Positions 15,248-18,577 of a stretch of DNA of 18,577 nt are shown in pieces (positions within the stretch are counted from its first letter, which is position 1; the number at the start of each line of letters is the position of its first letter). Below the pieces are notes generated by a model. The model was not told the DNA's origin. It saw only the letters and a list, made by a program, of their open reading frames with translations, and did no database searches. Source of the DNA: Flavobacteriales bacterium (GTDB taxonomy: Bacteria; Bacteroidota; Bacteroidia; Flavobacteriales; Flavobacteriaceae); assembly GCA_003229235.1 (NCBI GenBank), contig QIIH01000503.1, positions 1 through 18,577 of the forward strand. Reading direction: 5' to 3'. The position numbers and the translations under genes are program-made.

Positions 15248-16177
15248 TTAACTGCCTGGGTGTTCTAAAGATTTTATTTCCGAATTTGATAATGGTGCCG
15301 CACAGGATGCTTTTAGATTACTATCAAGATTTTTGCAACAAGTCATTCCCGCCAATACTACCCCCGAATTTTCTAATTGCAAGGAATATTGTAAGGCCAC
15401 TTGACGAGGCGGCTCCTGTCTTTTTTTCGCTATTTCGATAAGCGCTGGGGCGGATAACACCGCACCATTGGCAAAGGGTTCGCGTGCGATAACGCCAATT
15501 CCATTTTTGCTTGCTAAAGGCAATACTTGCCGAATCATGTCTTGACGTAGAAGGTTAATCGGAACCTGAATGCAGTCAAGGTTTAGGTTTTGTAAACAGT
15601 AAAGCGCGTCCTGTGTGTTTGCAGTTGATACACCGAAATAGCGAATTTCACCACTCTTTTTCATGTCGGCTAACATTGCAAATACTTTTTCATCTTCCAA
15701 TACTCGCGTAGACGTGCCGTGTAATAAATATAAATCTATGTAATCAGTACGCAAGCGACGCAGACTGGCTTCGATGCTTTTTTTTAGATAGCTGTTGTCA
15801 AAACAAAATTTTTCAGCTTTTTGGCGTGTGGCAATTGTTTTTTCTCGTGCTTTTTTTAGGCGCCTAATGATAGGGTTAACGAAGGGCTTAACTAAACGTA
15901 TTAAAGCTTGAGAATATCCAAGAGTGAGCCCCCCCTTAGTGCATATTATTAGGTTATGACGATGTTGCTGGAAGAGTTTACCAAGCAGTCGTTCACTGTC
16001 ACCCTGACCGTAAATATTAGCCGTATCGAAATAATTAATCCCTTGGTTATAAGCTTGAAGTAAAGTTTTTTTAATTTCCGATTTTGGATGAGCTGTTGAT
16101 ACTGAAGCAATGGAAGCGCAGCCCATTCCCAACTTAGAAGCGGTTAAATTTGTATTGCCAAGTTGTAAAAGTTTCAT
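15248..16177 (-). CDS. Aldo/keto reductase
   Basis: 309 residues with an AKR (beta/alpha)8 layout. LGMGCASI is near the N-terminus, and DTANIYGQGDSERLLG contains Asp51 and Tyr56. ICTKGG carries Lys81 and YIDLYLLHG carries His153, so the catalytic tetrad is complete. GEIRYFGVST and the later VIAREPFANGAVLS are typical of AKR family members that use NADPH. It would reduce a carbonyl group on a small or sugar-type substrate in the cytoplasm. It sits between the GT4 gene and the GMC oxidoreductase gene with short gaps (54 and 36 bases), so an operon is likely. Pairing with the GMC enzyme suggests an oxidation-reduction sequence on the same sugar, but this is inference. Confidence 0.88.
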   Translation of the reverse strand: MKLLQLGNTNLTASKLGMGCASIASVSTAHPKSEIKKTLLQAYNQGINYFDTANIYGQGDSERLLGKLFQQHRHNLIICTKGGLTLGYSQALIRLVKPFVNPIIRRLKKAREKTIATRQKAEKFCFDNSYLKKSIEASLRRLRTDYIDLYLLHGTSTRVLEDEKVFAMLADMKKSGEIRYFGVSTANTQDALYCLQNLNLDCIQVPINLLRQDMIRQVLPLASKNGIGVIAREPFANGAVLSAPALIEIAKKRQEPPRQVALQYSLQLENSGVVLAGMTCCKNLDSNLKASCAAPLSNSEIKSLEHPGS

Positions 16178-16231
16178 TTAAATGGCCTAAGTAAATGTGG
16201 AATCATGCGGCGACGCAGTTTTAAAATATTT

Positions 16232-17338
16232 TTATGTTTTGTCTAACACTTGCTGATAAACGAATTCTGATTTTTTCGCTACTTCGTCCCACGAATGAAG
16301 CTTTGTATGACTAGTGATTTCTCTAATCATATTATTGTATAGCGTCTCGTCACCCAGCATTTTAATAATCGCGTCTGCTAAGGCAGTAATATCGCCGGGA
16401 GGGACCAGTATGCCGGTTTCACCCTGATTGACGACTTCATGAAAGCCACCTATATCGCTAACCACAACCGGCTTGTGATGCGAGTAGGCGGTAGCAATGA
16501 CGGCGCTATTCCAACCTTGTGTATAAGGCAGAGCGACTATTTTGCATTTTTCAAAGACGCATGGCAAATCTTCCATAGGCAGGTACTCATCTTCAAGCAG
16601 TAGATCGCCGTCTATGCCAAGTTTCTTTATTTCGTCTTTGTATGGAGTCATATCGGTAAAAGGCTTTCCAACTATGTGTAAAAACGCATTAGATATGCTT
16701 TTTTTAACAAGCGGAAACGCTTGAATCAGCGGCAGCAAGCCTTTTCTTGGCTCAATGTTACCAAAAAATAAAATTACTTTTTTATTTTCTGGCAGCGCAC
16801 TAGGTCGCGTCGAATTTTGTTTTGGCACGAATGCGGTTAGGTCTGCTAAAGGAATTACTGTTACTTTCTTTTTTGTAACATGTGTAAATTTCTCCAATAA
16901 CATGGTTTCGTTTTGGTGTGCGTTGACAAATATGTGCTCAGTTGTCTTATACAATTTATTTAACGACCAAGGATGATGCCGCTTTAATTTCTTTGGCTCA
17001 ATATCTTGTGCGGTGTAGACAAAGTGAGCACTGCAAAATAGCTTTAAAACTTTCCATAAAATTAGATAACTGGTTGGGTGTAGGTGCCCCTGAATATGAA
17101 TGATTTCGGGGTTAGTTTTTTTTACATAACGAATCAAATTAAAGATTCTAAGAGGATGCGGCTTGATTTTGTCAAAAACTTCTAGCGCATGATAATGAAC
17201 TGGGAATCTTTTGGTTTCGAAGTCAATCGCTGTCGCTAATGCGACTTCATGGTTTCGCTTAACTAGTGCGTTTGCTAAATTGTGAGTATACTGGAATGTA
17301 CCAGCATAACCACCCAATTCAATTAGTAAGATTCTCAT
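16232..17338 (-). CDS. GT4-family glycosyltransferase
   Basis: 368 residues with a GT-B fold. The N-terminal domain starts MRILLIELGGYAGTFQYTHN and contains IIHIQGHLH and FVYTAQDIEP. The C-terminal Glycos_transf_1 domain begins at VILFFGNIEPRKGL (about residue 190). The donor-site segment is LPYTQGWNSAVIATAYSHHK followed by PVVVSDIGGFHEVV. The first glutamate of the classic E-x7-E motif is absent (QGWNS), a variation known in several EPS GT4 enzymes. It ends with GILVPPGD and a final helix. The ATG follows AGGA at normal spacing. It probably adds one sugar of the repeat unit using an NDP-sugar on the cytoplasmic side; linkage and sugar are not readable. It is the second gene of the visible - strand run. 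Confidence 0.9.
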   Translation of the reverse strand: MRILLIELGGYAGTFQYTHNLANALVKRNHEVALATAIDFETKRFPVHYHALEVFDKIKPHPLRIFNLIRYVKKTNPEIIHIQGHLHPTSYLILWKVLKLFCSAHFVYTAQDIEPKKLKRHHPWSLNKLYKTTEHIFVNAHQNETMLLEKFTHVTKKKVTVIPLADLTAFVPKQNSTRPSALPENKKVILFFGNIEPRKGLLPLIQAFPLVKKSISNAFLHIVGKPFTDMTPYKDEIKKLGIDGDLLLEDEYLPMEDLPCVFEKCKIVALPYTQGWNSAVIATAYSHHKPVVVSDIGGFHEVVNQGETGILVPPGDITALADAIIKMLGDETLYNNMIREITSHTKLHSWDEVAKKSEFVYQQVLDKT

Positions 17339-17469
17339 GTTTTCCTAGCTAGCGTTGTTCTGATCTTTCATTAGTGACTCAGTTAGTCTTTGCTGGTCTC
17401 AAAGTTACACTTCGTACAGTTATTTATATGATTTCATAAATGGATTATTTTTTACTATTTAGGGTCGAC

Positions 17470-17493
17470 GGTCTAAGCGGCTACGCTTGGCCC
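17470..17493 (-). terminator. Weak hairpin after the beta-barrel gene
   Basis: AAGCG-GCTA-CGCTT (17475-17488) with partial outer pairing to 17470-17493 lies just downstream of the beta-barrel stop codon, in the 171-base gap before the GT4 gene. No U-tract follows it on the - strand, so it may only attenuate or protect the transcript. A separate promoter for the GT4 gene could also lie in this gap. Confidence 0.2.
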
Positions 17494-17509
17494 CCAGCGC
17501 TGATGCAAA

Positions 17510-18577
17510 TTAAAAGCTGGTATTATAACTTAGGCCTAACTTATTAGATGTCGTTTCAATGCTGCCTGGAGTGTCTTTTTGATATACACGGCTTAATTCA
17601 GCGCGTACAAAACTTCCCTGTCGTAATGAATAGGTAAGTACCGCTTTAACGGTGCTAAAATTAAACTCACTGCGTGCTCCCGAAAGTGAAGAATATACTG
17701 AATTTTCTAGAGACACATCACTGTAAAAAGCTTTGCTTAATCTACTTCTTGAGTTAGCTGATATTGTCTTGGTCTTAAAGATAGCGTTTGAACCAATACC
17801 GCGCAACATTAAGTCTTCGCTGAAATTAAAGTTCAACTTGTGTTTTTTGAACTTTAAAACTAAAGTGGCTTTACGAATTTTACCGGATTTGGCACCGACC
17901 CCGCGAGTTTGATACCTTCCTAGCGCACCTCGAAAAGTGTATTTTCTGGTTATATTCTTAATAAAATTTATCGTGTACGCATCCGAATTAATAGTCGGAT
18001 TTGATTTAAAGTTATAATTTATTTTTCTGGCATTAACGCCTATCTGTAAGCCAGGTTTAAAGAAATACGAGGCACCAAGTTTAACTTGGTTAACATCACT
18101 GTCGATTGCTGTGCCAGAAAAATTATTGGATAGTCTCGAACCATCAAAATTAAGCATAACACGTGGATTAATATTGTGAGCAACGCTTAAGTAAAATGAG
18201 TTTTCTCGCAATGTTTCTAGCCTAGACTGGCGAGTGTTTGCAATGATAGTTCCAGTTGGGTCTTTAAAGCTGCGATAATATTCTTTTAAATTTATTCGTG
18301 TGCTAGGTGATAAGTTGTAATGGCTTTTCAATAAAAATGTTTGCGCTTCAGCAGCATTGTTGAATCTTGAATTATCTGAATATAATTTGGCGTTAATCTG
18401 GTAGTCCGCCTCTAAACTATATTTTGCGCGCCTTTTAATGTAGTGAATGCCGGGCGATACTGTCGTGATAAAGTCACTTTCTTTATTTTGCGAAGTAAAA
18501 AAAATGTTATTGTTATACGTCGCGTTTAAATTTATTCGGTAGACGAATCCTTGCCTAGCAATGGATGGTGGAATGAA
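17510..18577 (-). CDS. Outer-membrane beta-barrel protein (5' end outside window)
   Basis: The - strand frame is open from the right edge to the stop at 17510-17512, 355 codons, so the start lies outside the window; the TTG near 18331 is not a credible start. The visible N-terminal part has ATYNNNIFFTSQN and ITTVSPGIHYIK, the alternating pattern with a VSPG turn common to BBP2-type EPS-associated barrels. The rest is a series of about twelve or more amphipathic strands (for example INFIKNITRKYTFRGALGRY and SYSLRQGSFVRAELSRVY type segments), ending in GLSYNTSF with the terminal phenylalanine recognised by the Bam machinery. It would sit in the outer membrane and may form the export pore with the short Wza-like protein. 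A general structural barrel role cannot be excluded. Confidence 0.8.
   Translation of the reverse strand, partial: FIPPSIARQGFVYRINLNATYNNNIFFTSQNKESDFITTVSPGIHYIKRRAKYSLEADYQINAKLYSDNSRFNNAAEAQTFLLKSHYNLSPSTRINLKEYYRSFKDPTGTIIANTRQSRLETLRENSFYLSVAHNINPRVMLNFDGSRLSNNFSGTAIDSDVNQVKLGASYFFKPGLQIGVNARKINYNFKSNPTINSDAYTINFIKNITRKYTFRGALGRYQTRGVGAKSGKIRKATLVLKFKKHKLNFNFSEDLMLRGIGSNAIFKTKTISANSRSRLSKAFYSDVSLENSVYSSLSGARSEFNFSTVKAVLTYSLRQGSFVRAELSRVYQKDTPGSIETTSNKLGLSYNTSF

Overview
The window is most of an exopolysaccharide (EPS) or capsule assembly locus of the Wzy-dependent type, from an AT-rich Gammaproteobacterium. The lineage is suggested by the yibN-like rhodanese gene at the left edge, by the Escherichia coli WcaJ-like sugar transferase and by the low-GC codon use. 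I cannot name a genus. No rRNA, tRNA, CRISPR array or complete insertion sequence was seen.

Layout. Positions 1-404 (-) hold a chromosomal yibN-like gene, cut by the window edge. An AT-rich spacer of about 890 bases follows. A + strand block then encodes a chain-length regulator with a degenerate tyrosine-kinase domain (1296-3182), a SAM methyltransferase overlapping it by 4 bases (3179-3961), and a Wzy/WaaL-type polymerase (3990-5411). Convergent to this is the initiating sugar-phosphate transferase (5578-6933, -). A second spacer of about 880 bases contains a hexanucleotide tandem repeat and a possible gene fragment. Next come a CgeB-like glycosyltransferase (7814-8971, -), a TylF-type O-methyltransferase (9280-10044, +) and an NDP-sugar epimerase whose last 30 or so codons are frameshifted (10135-11118, -). 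A 141-base MITE-like element (11376-11516) sits exactly at the stop codon of the next gene. From 18577 down to 11518 a - strand run encodes an outer-membrane beta-barrel (5' end outside the window), a GT4 glycosyltransferase, an aldo/keto reductase, a GMC oxidoreductase, a short Wza-like export protein and a secreted GH26-like glycoside hydrolase.

How they may work together. The WcaJ-like enzyme would load the first sugar phosphate on undecaprenyl phosphate, and the two glycosyltransferases would extend the repeat unit. The epimerase, the GMC oxidoreductase/aldo-keto reductase pair and the two methyltransferases would supply or decorate unusual sugars. The polymerase and chain-length protein would polymerise the repeat units. 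The short Wza-like protein, perhaps with the adjacent beta-barrel, would export the polymer, and the secreted hydrolase would trim it. No Wzx flippase is present, so the locus probably continues beyond the right edge.

The points most worth a second look are the short Wza plus beta-barrel pair, the frameshifted epimerase, the MITE at the stop codon, the kinase domain without its Walker A' aspartates or tyrosine tail, and a probable non-ATG start of the sugar transferase.
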